A stretch of DNA of 64,000 bases from Streptomyces sp. NBC_01431 (GCF_036231355.1 NZ_CP109497.1:372001-436000); one strand, 5' to 3'. Counted from the first letter of the stretch, positions 16,046 through 24,781 are shown. The notes: generated by a model not told the origin, from the letters alone. A program made the numbers and translations.

Positions 16046-17284
16046 CGCAAGCAGCCCCCCCCCGGCACCGGCCTGGCGCCCGGATTCCGGCTGGACGCAG
16101 CCATCGCTGTTCGAGCAGATCCCCCGCGACTACCGGCGACTCGCCCTGGCCGACGCCGCCCTGGCCAACCCCTGACTGACCTGGGCGAAGTACCCCGCGC
16201 ACCGGCTCGCCGAGGCGCGCGGCTGGGGCCGCAACATCCGCTTGGCCGTCAACCGCGGCGTGGCCCTCGTCCTCACCGGCTACGTCGAGGGGGACGTCAT
16301 CCGTCCCACAGAGATCTTCGCCCCATTGCGTGTTCCTGGACCTGCCGGTCGGCCACACCGTCACGGTCCTGGAGGGGATGGGAATCTTCGAAGACGACAG
16401 CGAACCCTCCTTCGAACGCTGGCTCGCCGAGAGACTGGAAGGTCTCGCACCCGGCATCCGCTCGGAGACCGAACGTTGGACCCGCGTCCTTCGCGACGGC
16501 GGCCCGCGCAGCCTCCCGCGACGGGGGGCACCGTCTGGCTCTACCTCAACCGAGTCCACCCGCCCCTGCTGAGTTGGTCGAACCGCTACGACCACCTCCG
16601 CGAAGTGCCCGCGACGACGTCCTCACCTACATCAAGACCCTGCACGGCCATCAACACCACGACCAACTCGTCGCCGTACGCTCGCTGTTCACCTGGGCCA
16701 AGCAGAACGGGCTGATCTTCCGCAACCCCGCCGGCCGGATCAAGGTCGGGCAATACGAGTACGCCATGCTGCAACCGCTCGTCCCCGTACAGGTCGACCG
16801 CTCTGTCGCAGTGGCTACCACCCCGGCGACACGGCTCATCCTCACCCTCGTAGCGGTTCACGCCGCCCGAGTCGCCCAGATCGTCACCTTCATGCTCAAC
16901 GACACCGACCTCGGCAACCGCCGACGGACCATCGCCGGACGTGTCCGCCCGCCGGACGACCTCACCACGCAACGGCTGCTGGACTGGCTGGAGCACCGGC
17001 ACCGACGATGGCCTAACACCGCGAACCTTCACCCGCTGATCAACAACCAGACCGCCAACACCTCCAGCCGGGCCGGCAGCCACTGGATCAGTGCTGCGAT
17101 GCGGGGACAGGACGCGACCCTGGAGAGACTCCGCGTCGACCGGCAGCTCGAAGAAGCCCGGGTCAAAGGACCCGACCCACTCCACCTCGCGGAGGACTTC
17201 GGGCTCGATGAGAAGACCGCGATGCGCTACGCGGACTCCGCACGGGCCCAGCTGCCGCAGGCAGCCGAACAACCCTCTCAGTGA
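16046..17284 (+). pseudogene. Integrase-like protein, frameshifted
   Basis: Pieces in three frames join into a protein of a type often found beside Streptomyces integrases: TQPSLFEQIPRDYRRLAL, a stop near 16171, RLAEARGWGRNIRLAVNRGV, VFLDLPVGHTVTVLEGMGIF, VWLYLNRVHPPLLSW, then a long open end from DVLTYIKTLHGHQHHDQLVA through LRVDRQLEEARVKGPDPLHL and FGLDEKTAMRYADSARA. At least three frameshifts or stops interrupt it. The intact last 230 residues could still be translated from an internal start, but no ribosome binding site supports this. It belongs to the same dead integration module as the fragment before it. Confidence 0.65.
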
Positions 17285-17335
17285 AAACCGCTGAAAACCG
17301 CTCGACCGGTTACCTCATTGAAGAGATCTTTAGGC

Positions 17336-17887
17336 ATGGAGTTCCTCTGCTACCACCGCGACCGGCCCGCCTCCCTGCCACTGCGCTACGAGCTGCAGGA
17401 AGCGCATTGGTCCTACATGGACCAGTACGCGAAGGAGATGATCGCCCGGGGCCCGACTCTCGCCGACGACGGCGACACACCCACCGGAAGCGTGCACATC
17501 CTCGACCTGCCCGACCCCGCCGCGGCCCGCACATTCGCCTTCGACGAGCCGAACTACCAGGCCGGCGTCTACCGGGACGTGCTGCTACGACGGTGGCGCA
17601 ACACGCTGGGGCGCACCATGTGGGACTTCCCCGGCGGTCGGACGGGCGGCGACCGGTACCTGGTGATCGGCCTCGGCACGGGACAGGCCGCCGACCTCGC
17701 GGTGCCGCCCGACCTGAACGAGCTGATCGCCTACGGACCGCTGTTGTCCGACAACGGCGCCACCTGGCTGGGCACCGCGGCGCTGCTCCGAGCGCCGGAC
17801 CCGGACACGGCACGCGCCATCCTGACCTCGGACGAGTACGCCGACATTGAGGTGCACAACTGGCAGTTCGGCGGACGCCCGACCTAG
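17336..17887 (+). CDS. YCII-related domain protein
   Basis: A 183-residue cytoplasmic protein made of two YCII-like ferredoxin-fold halves. The first has MEFLCYHRDRPASLPLR, HWSYMDQYAKEMIARGPTLA and HILDLPDPAAARTFAFDEP; the second has DRYLVIGLGTG, LNELIAYGPLLSDNGATWLG and LLRAPDPDTARAILTSDEYA. The repeated pattern of a G-P turn and a D-x-A-A-R helix is the family signature. YCII genes commonly sit beside an ECF sigma factor whose activity they may serve. Here the downstream DNA (17905-18160) is a remnant of such a sigma factor. ATG 17336 was chosen over an in-frame start at 17318 since the family begins M-(E/K)-(F/Y). Confidence 0.8.
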   Translation: MEFLCYHRDRPASLPLRYELQEAHWSYMDQYAKEMIARGPTLADDGDTPTGSVHILDLPDPAAARTFAFDEPNYQAGVYRDVLLRRWRNTLGRTMWDFPGGRTGGDRYLVIGLGTGQAADLAVPPDLNELIAYGPLLSDNGATWLGTAALLRAPDPDTARAILTSDEYADIEVHNWQFGGRPT

Positions 17888-17904
17888 CCGAGGGTCCGTC
17901 GCCA

Positions 17905-18160
17905 CAACCGCCGAAGCCCTTCGGGTCGCTCCGCATCCCCGTGTTCAACGTCAGGTAGACCGCTGCGGGGCCGGTGGGCGCCGGGGCGGCCGTGGCGGTG
18001 TCGGCGGGGGTCGCCATCGCCATGGTCCACGGTCCGGCTGCGGGACTCGACCCGGTCAGGGCACTGGAGGCCGGCAATCGCATGGCCCGCCACCACCGGC
18101 TGCTCGCCACCCGTGCCCACCTCGTTGAACTCCTCGGCGAAACACCGGGGCCGCGGCGAC
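17905..18160 (+). pseudogene. ECF sigma factor (SigJ/DUF6596 type), remnant of the 3' part
   Basis: The plus strand gives VAVSAGVAIAMVHGPAAGLD followed by PVRALEAGNRMARHHRLLAT and RAHLVELLGE. This matches the C-terminal helical-repeat domain of sigma factors found next to YCII genes (typical form: NRAVAVAMVHGPAAGL then HHRLHAVRAHLLE). The sigma-2 and sigma-4 regions are absent and a stop lies near 17957, so it is a dead fragment. The frame then runs on into recombinase DNA, showing a later rearrangement. Confidence 0.6.
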
Positions 18161-18339
18161 CTCCGACCGCGAAGCCGCCCGACGCATCACCAGAGCCCCC
18201 AGGCGCCGCCTGCGCCGCCCCGGCGGGCTCCCCGTGCCGGACTGGGAAGGGCAGGGTGGCGACCCAGTACCACACCGCCAGCTTCCGCCTCGTGCCCCAA
18301 CTCGCCAAGGCCCTTAGCGTGCCGACTCCCGCCGTACGC

Positions 18340-18890
18340 AAGCCGGGCTCGGTGTGGACCGAGCTGCGCCGGCCCGTGCGCGCCGGCGCCGAACCGGTCG
18401 GACACGTCCGCCTCGACTACGCCCCGCGCCTCGACCGTCCGGAGTCCCTGGACGCACAGCTCGACTCGCTCGGCGAGGCCGGGGTCATCCGGGTCTTCTC
18501 GGAGAAGATCTCCACCCGCGCCACCCAGCGCCCGGAGCCGGAGGCCGCCGTGAAGCTCGCCGGGGAGATCCGCTCCTCCGGTGTCGCCGTCACCCTCGTC
18601 GTGCACGAGCACAAGCGTCTCGGCCGCGACATCGAACTCGCCGTGCTCGCTGAGGAGTTGAAGGCAAGTGACGTCGGTCTGGAGGTTCTCACCGGAGAAC
18701 TGAAGGGCTCACACGACCCGTCCGGCGTCGTGTTCACCGTGCTCGCGGCCGTGTCCGGCATGGAGCGCGAGCACGTCCGCGACCGCACCCTCGAAGGCCA
18801 CGAGTCCACGCGGAAGCGTGGCAAGACCATCGGCGGTGCCGGGGTCACCGACGACGACAGGCTGTCCCGCTCAACCAGGCGCTTCGTCTT
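18340..18890 (+). pseudogene. Serine recombinase (resolvase family), damaged
   Basis: From SVWTELRRPVRAGAEPVGHV the frame continues SLDAQLDSLGEAGVIRVFSE, EKISTRATQRPEPEAAVKLA, VVHEHKRLGRDIELAVLAEE, TGELKGSHDPSGVVFTVLAA and GMEREHVRDRTLEGHESTRK, the catalytic domain of a common Streptomyces resolvase. The expected Y-A-R-A-S-T block reads YAPRLDR, apparently through one inserted C at about 18424 and one lost base about 17 bases later, so the catalytic serine is not encoded. After TIGGAGVTDDDRLS the sequence leaves the family, so the DNA-binding C-terminus is lost too. Confidence 0.65.
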
Positions 18891-19150
18891 GGACCGCACT
18901 CGCGAGGCGCGTGGGGCGGACTCCGGCGCACGACCGGCGCGTGCGCGGCCGTGCTTCCAGCCTCACCTGGTCGGCGAGAAATGCTCTGATGGTGCACTTT
19001 TTGCGACGAAATACTGGGCGCTGTTTTCGCGGGGCGGGCCCATCGGTGCCACCGCTCGGCCCCGCTGCTCCGCGCCCATGCGGTCCTGCGCGGCCGGCCC
19101 ACGAGGTGTGGCCGGTCCGGACCGCCGACGAGAAAGAGGAGTTGCTCCTT

Positions 19151-19531
19151 ATGCGTCGTATCCACTCGTTCGCCGTCGCCTCTGTGGCCCTGGCCGCCGC
19201 GCTGGGCGTCGTACCCACCGCGACCGCGACCTCCGCGGCGCCCGCCCGAGCAGCGGCCTACAACTGTTCACCAGGATACTTCTGCATCTACAGCGGCTGG
19301 AACGGTTCGGGAACCCGTTGTCAGTGGTCGCAGTCCAGCCTGGCCAACACGGCGGACAACTGCTCCTTCATCCAGAAGGGCCAGAACGTGCGCTCCGTGT
19401 GGAACAAGACGGGGCACCGCGTCCAGTACTACACGCAGACCAACTACCACGCGCGCGTCGGATCCACCGAGGCCGGCAAGGGCGGCAACGTCCAGGGCAA
19501 CTACCAGATCCGCTCCTTCAAGCCCCAGTAG
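19151..19531 (+). CDS. Secreted peptidase inhibitor-like protein (I36 family)
   Basis: A 126-residue secreted protein. The signal peptide MRRIHSFAVASVALAAALGV runs to an Ala-rich cleavage zone near residue 36. The mature part, AYNCSPGYFCIYSGWNGSG, TRCQWSQSSLANTADNCSF, VRSVWNKTGHRVQYYTQ and TEAGKGGNVQGNYQIRSF, matches the peptidase inhibitor I36/SMPI-like beta-gamma-crystallin fold, with four cysteines for two disulfides. Known relatives inhibit metalloproteases; the Streptomyces forms often bind other targets, so inhibition here is only inferred. ATG 19151 has AAAGAGGAG about ten bases upstream. A long hairpin follows at 19569. Confidence 0.8.
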   Translation: MRRIHSFAVASVALAAALGVVPTATATSAAPARAAAYNCSPGYFCIYSGWNGSGTRCQWSQSSLANTADNCSFIQKGQNVRSVWNKTGHRVQYYTQTNYHARVGSTEAGKGGNVQGNYQIRSFKPQ

Positions 19532-19568
19532 AGGCGCCCCCGCATCCATCCGGGCGGCACATGAAGAA

Positions 19569-19607
19569 GCGGCGGCGCTGTGCTTTGCAGAGCACAGCGC
19601 CGCCGCT
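19569..19607. terminator. 17-bp perfect stem hairpin between convergent genes
   Basis: AGCGGCGGCGCTGTGCT at 19569-19585 pairs perfectly with 19591-19607 around a five-base TTGCA-like loop. It lies between the stops of the inhibitor gene (plus) and the secreted gene at 19623 (minus), so it can end both transcripts. Confidence 0.85.
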
Positions 19608-19622
19608 CCTGATGAGCGAGTC

Positions 19623-20066
19623 TCAGCACTCGGAGTGCTGGACGACTCTCGCGATGGCGTTGTACACGCTGGGTTCGAAGGTCCCCTGCACCGTGTAGGT
19701 GTGGTGCTTGCTCGGCCACATGGTCGGGCTGTCGTAGGTCCCGGTGGTGTACATCGTCTGGCCCGCAGAATTGTTCAGCTTGAAGCGCGAGTGCCAGATG
19801 TCCCCGCTGATGGTGCGGGTCGTCCAGGCCGTGGCGTTGAACGTGAGTTTGCCGTCGGAGTAGAGCTGTAGGTGCCCGCCCGTCTGATGGCAGTCACCGA
19901 CGCTCAGGTCGTCCCACGTGAACCATTTGTAGTCGGCCGCAACCCCTGAACGGACGGTGCTCCCTCGAGAGTCGGCCGAGGCGGTCGCGGGGTTGAGAAC
20001 GAGGACGGTGGCTCCGATGGCGGCCGCCGTCACGAGTACCCTGCTAGCCCGTCGGAGTACGTTCAT
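19623..20066 (-). CDS. Secreted protein, DUF6294-like
   Basis: A 147-residue secreted protein with signal peptide MNVLRRASRVLVTAAAIGAT ending near ASA (residue 31). The mature domain reads YKWFTWDDLSVGDCHQTGGH, LQLYSDGKLTFNATAWT, DIWHSRFKLNNSAGQTMYT and TVQGTFEPSVYNAIARV, ending in HSEC. This all-beta pattern with the F-T-W-D-D-L-x-x-G-D-C start fits DUF6294 as far as I recall. Two cysteines could form one disulfide joining the ends. The function is unknown. It converges on the inhibitor gene and is followed upstream by another secreted gene on the same strand, 50 bases away. Confidence 0.65.
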   Translation of the reverse strand: MNVLRRASRVLVTAAAIGATVLVLNPATASADSRGSTVRSGVAADYKWFTWDDLSVGDCHQTGGHLQLYSDGKLTFNATAWTTRTISGDIWHSRFKLNNSAGQTMYTTGTYDSPTMWPSKHHTYTVQGTFEPSVYNAIARVVQHSEC

Positions 20067-20119
20067 TGATCAACTCCCCTGCCATTGAGGTAACTTGGGG
20101 CGGTTGAATGGGTCATGCG

Positions 20120-20518
20120 CTAGGCCGAGCCGAAGCCCACGCTGCGGGCGGGCAGCGGCGGCGGGCCGGTCTCGTCCCACGTCCCCCCGACGCCCACGAT
20201 CGCGAGGAGTTGCCGGCAGTCGGTGTCCGCGTAGACGAATGCGGTGGCATCGGTGTCGTTGCCCGCGTGGGCCGCACCGCCGGCCAGTGGCAGGCACACG
20301 TCGTTCGGCGGATTGACGAGCGCGTCGAGTGTTCCGGTGTCGAACCGGATGTACGGGAACTGGCCTCCGGACGCCTGGGCGCCGGACGGCAGCAGGGCAA
20401 TCAGAAGAAGAGCCCCGCCAACCGCCGTTCCCAGCCGCCGAATTGCCGCGCGCTTTCCGGAGGTCACTTTCCGCGTAGCTTTCCGTAGAGTCTTGCGTGG
20501 CGTAATTCGCCTGTGCAT
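20120..20518 (-). CDS. Small secreted protein, paralogue of the divergent gene at 20748
   Basis: A 132-residue secreted protein. A basic N-terminus is followed by the hydrophobic stretch AVGGALLLIALLPSGAQAS, with cleavage after AQA. The mature part reads GGQFPYIRFDTGTLDALVNP, then PPNDVCLPLAGGAAHAGNDT, DATAFVYADTDCRQLL and GWxx-free tail ending SVGFGSA. It shares the pattern G-x-F-x-Y-x-R-x-D-T-G, N-P-P-(N/D)-x-x-C, N-x-T-x-(A/S)-T-A and Y-x-D-x-(D/E)-C with the product at 20748-21107. Two conserved cysteines probably pair. ATG 20518 was chosen for GAGGGGGG about six bases upstream. No known family was recognised. The two genes face away from each other with 230 bases between. Confidence 0.65.
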   Translation of the reverse strand: MHRRITPRKTLRKATRKVTSGKRAAIRRLGTAVGGALLLIALLPSGAQASGGQFPYIRFDTGTLDALVNPPNDVCLPLAGGAAHAGNDTDATAFVYADTDCRQLLAIVGVGGTWDETGPPPLPARSVGFGSA

Positions 20519-20747
20519 AGACACCCCCCTCTGGGTCCCTCGATGGTTCCGCAGGAAAAACGCCGTCGGCAACCGCTCGAATGGGCGTGTACCGACCTTC
20601 CGGGCGCCCGCCCGCGCCCGTGCGTCGAGGTGTGCGCTGCGCCGTCCGAGTGACGACGGGGGTGAGTTGCCTTCCGTCCCCATGTCGATGCAGGACGCTC
20701 AAATGGAGCGGCTACAGGGCGAGTTGGGCGTAGAGAGGGGGGTGCCG

Positions 20748-21107
20748 ATGCGTGTGCTCAGGCGGGAACTCACGGGCAGGAGGGTGACCAGGTCGGTTTT
20801 GGTCGCCGGTGCGGCGCTGTCGCTGTTCACCGCGATGGCCGGACTCTGCACCGATGCCCAGGCAGCCACGGGAAGCTTCAGCTACCAACGCGCGGACACT
20901 GGGGGATTCACCACCATCGACAACCCGCCCGACCATTTCTGTTTCATTCTCAGCGGTGAGGCACTGAGTGTCCACAACGGAACGAACAGCACCGCCATTC
21001 TGTACGAGGACGCGGAATGCGACCCGAATCAATTCCTCGATGCGGCACAGCCGGGACAGACCCTGAGCTTCGGCGTACGGCTGCCGCTGAGCGTGCGATT
21101 CGGCTGA
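20748..21107 (+). CDS. Small secreted protein, paralogue of the divergent gene at 20120
   Basis: A 119-residue secreted protein. The signal peptide contains VTRSVLVAGAALSLFTAMAG and ends near AQA (residue 37). The mature part reads TGSFSYQRADTGGFTTIDNP, DHFCFILSGEALSVHNGTNS, TAILYEDAECDPNQFLDAA and ends SVRFG. It shares the two cysteines and most invariant residues with the divergent paralogue. The start ATG 20748 has AGAGAGGGGGG upstream; a longer frame from before 20700 is not needed. Predicted location is outside the cell as a compact one-disulfide domain. The function is unknown; the shared intergenic region suggests joint control. Confidence 0.65.
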   Translation: MRVLRRELTGRRVTRSVLVAGAALSLFTAMAGLCTDAQAATGSFSYQRADTGGFTTIDNPPDHFCFILSGEALSVHNGTNSTAILYEDAECDPNQFLDAAQPGQTLSFGVRLPLSVRFG

Positions 21108-21449
21108 CTGCGGGGGACCAGGGGCGGGGGCGTGCGGAAGTCGCCCTGCGCGAGGGGGAGTTGTCGCCTCTGGATGGCGAGGACGAGTATGGAAATTCAG
21201 ACGCCATCGAGTTCCACCAGTGCTGTTGATGGGCTCACACCCCCAAGGCCCATACCGACACCGAGACATGGTGGGATCAACACGCTTCACCGATGAAAAC
21301 GACCCCTCAGCCACGCAGGCCCCGCCGATCGCCAGGGGCGGCATCAGCAGGGTCTGCGCGTACGACAGATCAGGCGGCGGCCAGCAGGCCCGCAGTGCCC
21401 GGGTACGGTCCGTACGACTCGTCCGTCGAGCTTTCGTTGGCGCACATGG

Positions 21450-21824
21450 TCAGCAGCGCGATTGCGACTGCTCGGCAATGGTGTGGTCGCGGGTGGGGGC
21501 CAGGGTGCCGTCCACGATGAGCACGGTGTCCTTGGCGAACCGTTTGCGGGGCTGGAGCGCGAGCATCGGCCCAAGATGGCCGATCACGCGGTCCGCCGCG
21601 GATTTGGACACCCCGAACATCGGGGCGAGCTGGCGCATCGTCAAGTTCATGCGCCAGTACGCCGCGACCAGCAGTGCCCGGTCCTCCAAGGACTGGCTCC
21701 ACGGCCGACCCTTGCGGACGGCATCCGCACCCTCACGCCGCAGCACTGTCACCAGCTTCCCGAACAGGCGGGGGCTCAGCCCGGTGAACGGGGCTATCCA
21801 GGACGACTCCGACGCCGTGATCAC
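21450..21824 (-). pseudogene. IS5-family transposase, N-terminal part
   Basis: From GTG 21824 the product reads SSWIAPFTGLSPRLFGKLVT, then KGRPWSQSLEDRALLVAAYW, LTMRQLAPMFGVSKSAADRV and DTVLIVDGTLAPTRDHTIAE before diverging and stopping at 21450. This is the helix-turn-helix half and first catalytic Asp block of an IS5-type transposase common in Streptomyces. The sequence leaves the family right after HTIAEQS, so the remaining two thirds, including the other catalytic residues, are missing. Confidence 0.7.
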
Positions 21825-21883
21825 ACCAGCCACGCCGCGATCATCGCACCGGCCAGCGTGCCCCGTCAGCATCCCTCCCCGCC

Positions 21884-22243
21884 TCAGCGGAACTCGTGGA
21901 CCACCTGGATCTCGCCGACAATGTGGGCGTTGAAATCGTCCAACTCCTCGGCCGGAACCCAGAGCTCGAGGATCGTCTGCCCGCCGGCCTGCTGGATGGG
22001 ATACCGGCTCAAGAACTCCGACTCGACCCCGAAACGAGTGACGAACCCGGCGCCATCGTGCTTCACGTTCCAGTCCCGCGCGATCCTCACCGCGTAGTCC
22101 TCGTTGAGGACCGGGTAGAAGATCGGCTGCTCGGGCAGCCGGGGCGGCCAGGCACGCCAGTTCAGCTCCCGAACCAGATCCAGCTCCTTGGGGCCGGTGG
22201 GGCGCCACAGGGTCGTCGTTGCTTGCTGGCTGGTCATCTGCAT
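21884..22243 (-). CDS. Conserved protein annotated elsewhere as ADP-ribosylation/crystallin J1
   Basis: A 119-residue cytoplasmic protein reading TTLWRPTGPKELDLVRELNW, AWPPRLPEQPIFYPVLNEDY, IARDWNVKHDGAGFVTRFGV and ILELWVPAEELDDFNAHIVG. Similar proteins in Streptomyces carry the label ADP-ribosylation/crystallin J1, although this short protein does not hold the ADP-ribosylglycohydrolase fold; I recognise the family but not its function. ATG 22243 and ATG 22237 are both possible starts, with AGAGAGCG upstream favouring the second. It lies directly upstream of a transposase remnant on the same strand. Confidence 0.65.
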   Translation of the reverse strand: MQMTSQQATTTLWRPTGPKELDLVRELNWRAWPPRLPEQPIFYPVLNEDYAVRIARDWNVKHDGAGFVTRFGVESEFLSRYPIQQAGGQTILELWVPAEELDDFNAHIVGEIQVVHEFR

Positions 22244-23091
22244 CGCTCTCTGAACGTAGGCCGCCGGTACGACGGGTCGGGAGACCGGACGATACCGGCA
22301 CCGCGAACTCAGCAGCTACACAGTTTCCGCACCTTGGCCAGCTCCGTGACCAGCAGATACGGGACAGCCCTTAGGCGGCGAAGCCTGCTATGCGGGCGAC
22401 TACCTCACCGCTGATCGCCGGTGAGCAATGAGCTGGCCAGCCAAGGTGAGGACTTGGTCCCACATCGGTTCCAGGGCTTGATCGGTACGGCCCATGACCC
22501 ACGCCGTAGTCGCCCCAGTCGCCTCGGTCACCGTGAACAGATCGGTTCAGGGCGCCTAGGCCGTCGTGTACATGATGGCGGGCCTCCAGGCCGACCAGGG
22601 AGGTCACTCGAACGGAAGTCAGCGTCACGATGTCGATGAAGAGCGCCATCGGGGTGAAGGACGGTACGGAGAGGGCGGGTTGATGCGCACGGTGTTGTCG
22701 CACGCGACGTCAATGCGATGCTGACCGTCGTGGGGGCACACAGAAAGCCAGCCTTCGACAGGGCGAGGAAAGCCTCAAGAGCCGCTCTGTTAACGTCACG
22801 CGGCTCGGTTGCGAACTCGTGGGGCCGGCCATCGGAATCGGGGCCGCTGCGCGGGGCAACGCCGGTGATGCCGTCAGTGACATCGCGGCGCAGGGCACCG
22901 GGCCTGGTGGAGCCCGGACGGTGACCGACGGCCCTCCCCTTCCACCGGGGCAGATGGACTGGACCTCCGAAGCGCGCCAGGAACTCGACCTCATGCCGCC
23001 CGACGGACAGCAGCTCATCCTGGCCGCGCGGGCGGAACTGGTCACCGGAGTGATCCGCGTCTCCGGGCACAGGCACCGTAAACCCCGGGCC
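22244..23091. other. Long stretch without a recognised gene
   Basis: Several overlapping frames exist, but none has a ribosome binding site with a family-like product. The part next to 22243 should hold the promoter of the crystallin J1-like gene. A frame at 22920-23080 reading MDWTSEARQELDLMPPDGQQ leads straight into the methyltransferase pseudogene and could be a fragment of another gene. Confidence 0.4.
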
Positions 23092-23400
23092 ATGTCCGAG
23101 GCATCAGTGGCGCACTTCTACGACGAGCCGGCCGACCATCACCAGCTGGTCCACGCGGACCGGGACGCGAGTATCCCTCGTCAGTGAACGCCCTGGATCC
23201 CTGATCGGCCAGGATCGCGTGGCGGTACTCGACTGCTCCTGCGGCATGGGGGCCCAGGCCATCGGCTCGGCGCTGCGCGGGCACCGCGTCACCGGGATCT
23301 ACCTCAGCCCCGCGCCGGTGCCCGCGAGGCCGCCGGCTGGAGTCGGAGTCTGCGCACGGCCGCCGCAGACATGCAGTGCGGAGTGCCACCACGGAGATGG
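23092..23400 (+). pseudogene. SAM-dependent methyltransferase, broken
   Basis: ATG 23092 begins MSEASVAHFYDEPADHHQLV and HADRDASIPRQ, then a stop; a later frame gives VAVLDCSCGMGAQAIGSALR with GHRVTGIYLS, the class I methyltransferase motif I (D-C-S-C-G-x-G) and the following acidic loop position, where the usual Asp is Tyr. A third frame continues with a few recognisable residues. Stops and frameshifts make it inactive. Confidence 0.6.
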
Positions 23401-23518
23401 CTCCAAGACGACGGCGGCGTATGCGCGGAGCGAGCTGGCTTCGGCAACCTCACAGGAGAAGCGGTTCGCGGAGTTGGCGGCCGTTCTGGTGCCCAGACAA
23501 CCGGCGCCCGGCCAGGGC

Positions 23519-24757
23519 CTAGGCGCCGACTTCGGCGCAGGTGATGTGGAGGTGGCGGGGGCCGCGCAGGACGGCGTTCTGGCGGTAGGGGGGCGGGTCC
23601 TCCAGGAGGCGGGGGTTGCGGAGGCGGCGGGCCAGTTCGGTGAGGGCGATCTGGGCCTCCAGGCGGGCCAGCGGAGCGCCGAAGCAGCTGTGGATGCCGC
23701 TGCCGAGGCCCAGGTGCTGGATGTCCGCGCGGTCCGGGTCGAAGCGGTCGGGGTTCTCGAAGCGCTGGGGGTCGCGGTTTCCCGAGGCGAGGATCAGCCA
23801 CATCGAGGAGCCCTTGGGGATGGTGACCCCGCGCACCTCGATGTCGACCAGCGGGGTGCGCTGCGGCAGTAGTTGTACCGGCGGTTCGAATCGCAGCAGC
23901 TCCTCCACCAGCGGCGCCGCGAGCGCCGGGTCCCGGCTCAGCCGTTCCAGTACGTCGGGGTTGCGCAGCAGCGTGAGCATCCCGTTCGTGATCAGGTTGA
24001 CCGTCGTCTCGTGGCCGGCGATCAGCAGCAGCGCGGCGGTGCTGAGCAGTTCCATGGTCGACATGGACTCGTCCTGCTCGTGCCCCACGGCCAGCTGGGA
24101 CAGCATGTCGTCACCGGGCTGCTTGCGCCGCTCCTCGATGAGACCGGCCAGGTACATGCCCAGTTCCATCCGGGAGTCGTGGGTCTTGCGCTGCCTTTCG
24201 GCGGGATCCGCGTCCGGATCGGGGTCCAGGCTCGCGGCGAGGGTGTCCGCCCAGGTGTGGAAGCGGGGCTCGTCCTCGCGTGGCACCCCCAGCAGTCGGC
24301 AGATCATGGTTACGGGGAACGGGTAGGCGAACTGGTCGACCAGGTCGATGCGTTCGGGGTCTCCGAGGTTGTCGATCAGCCCGGTGACGATGGAGCGGAG
24401 GTCGCCCCGCATCCCGTCGATGCGGCGTGGGGAGTGCGGAGGCCCGAAGGGCCGGTTGGCCATCCGGCGCAGCCGGTCGTGCTCGGGCGGATCCAGCTTG
24501 AGGAAGCTCGGCGGGAGGGCCGCGGCCTCCTCCTCGCCACCCTCGGCCAATGGGTCCCCGGCCGTCGCGGCCAGGTTGCGGGTGTCGGAGCTGAGTCGCG
24601 GGTCGTGCAGCAGGCTCTGGATCTCGTAGTAGGTGCTGATGACGTACGGCCCGCTCCCGTCGTGGAAGACGGGAGTCTTGCGCAGTTCTTCGTACAAGGG
24701 GTACGGGTTCGCGCGGTTGGCGTAGTCCAGGATCTCGCTCAGGATGCCGTGGGTCAT
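23519..24757 (-). CDS. Cytochrome P450
   Basis: A 412-residue soluble bacterial P450 that would insert one oxygen atom from O2 into an unknown substrate. The I-helix oxygen-activation motif is AGHETT (residues 247-252), the K-helix ExxR lies in EELLR (285-289), and the haem loop GLGSGIHSCFGAPLARLE supplies Cys358 as thiolate ligand. The C-helix block PEHDRLRRMANRPFGP is also typical. Length is normal for class I bacterial P450s. The gene follows the ferredoxin reductase by 24 bases on the same strand and the ferredoxin just before that, so electrons can pass NAD(P)H - reductase - ferredoxin - P450 within one operon. No biosynthetic genes flank it, so a stand-alone catabolic or xenobiotic role is as likely as a biosynthetic one. 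Confidence 0.93.
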   Translation of the reverse strand: MTHGILSEILDYANRANPYPLYEELRKTPVFHDGSGPYVISTYYEIQSLLHDPRLSSDTRNLAATAGDPLAEGGEEEAAALPPSFLKLDPPEHDRLRRMANRPFGPPHSPRRIDGMRGDLRSIVTGLIDNLGDPERIDLVDQFAYPFPVTMICRLLGVPREDEPRFHTWADTLAASLDPDPDADPAERQRKTHDSRMELGMYLAGLIEERRKQPGDDMLSQLAVGHEQDESMSTMELLSTAALLLIAGHETTVNLITNGMLTLLRNPDVLERLSRDPALAAPLVEELLRFEPPVQLLPQRTPLVDIEVRGVTIPKGSSMWLILASGNRDPQRFENPDRFDPDRADIQHLGLGSGIHSCFGAPLARLEAQIALTELARRLRNPRLLEDPPPYRQNAVLRGPRHLHITCAEVGA

Positions 24758-24781
24758 TGCGGTCCTCCGGGGGCCTGCGGG

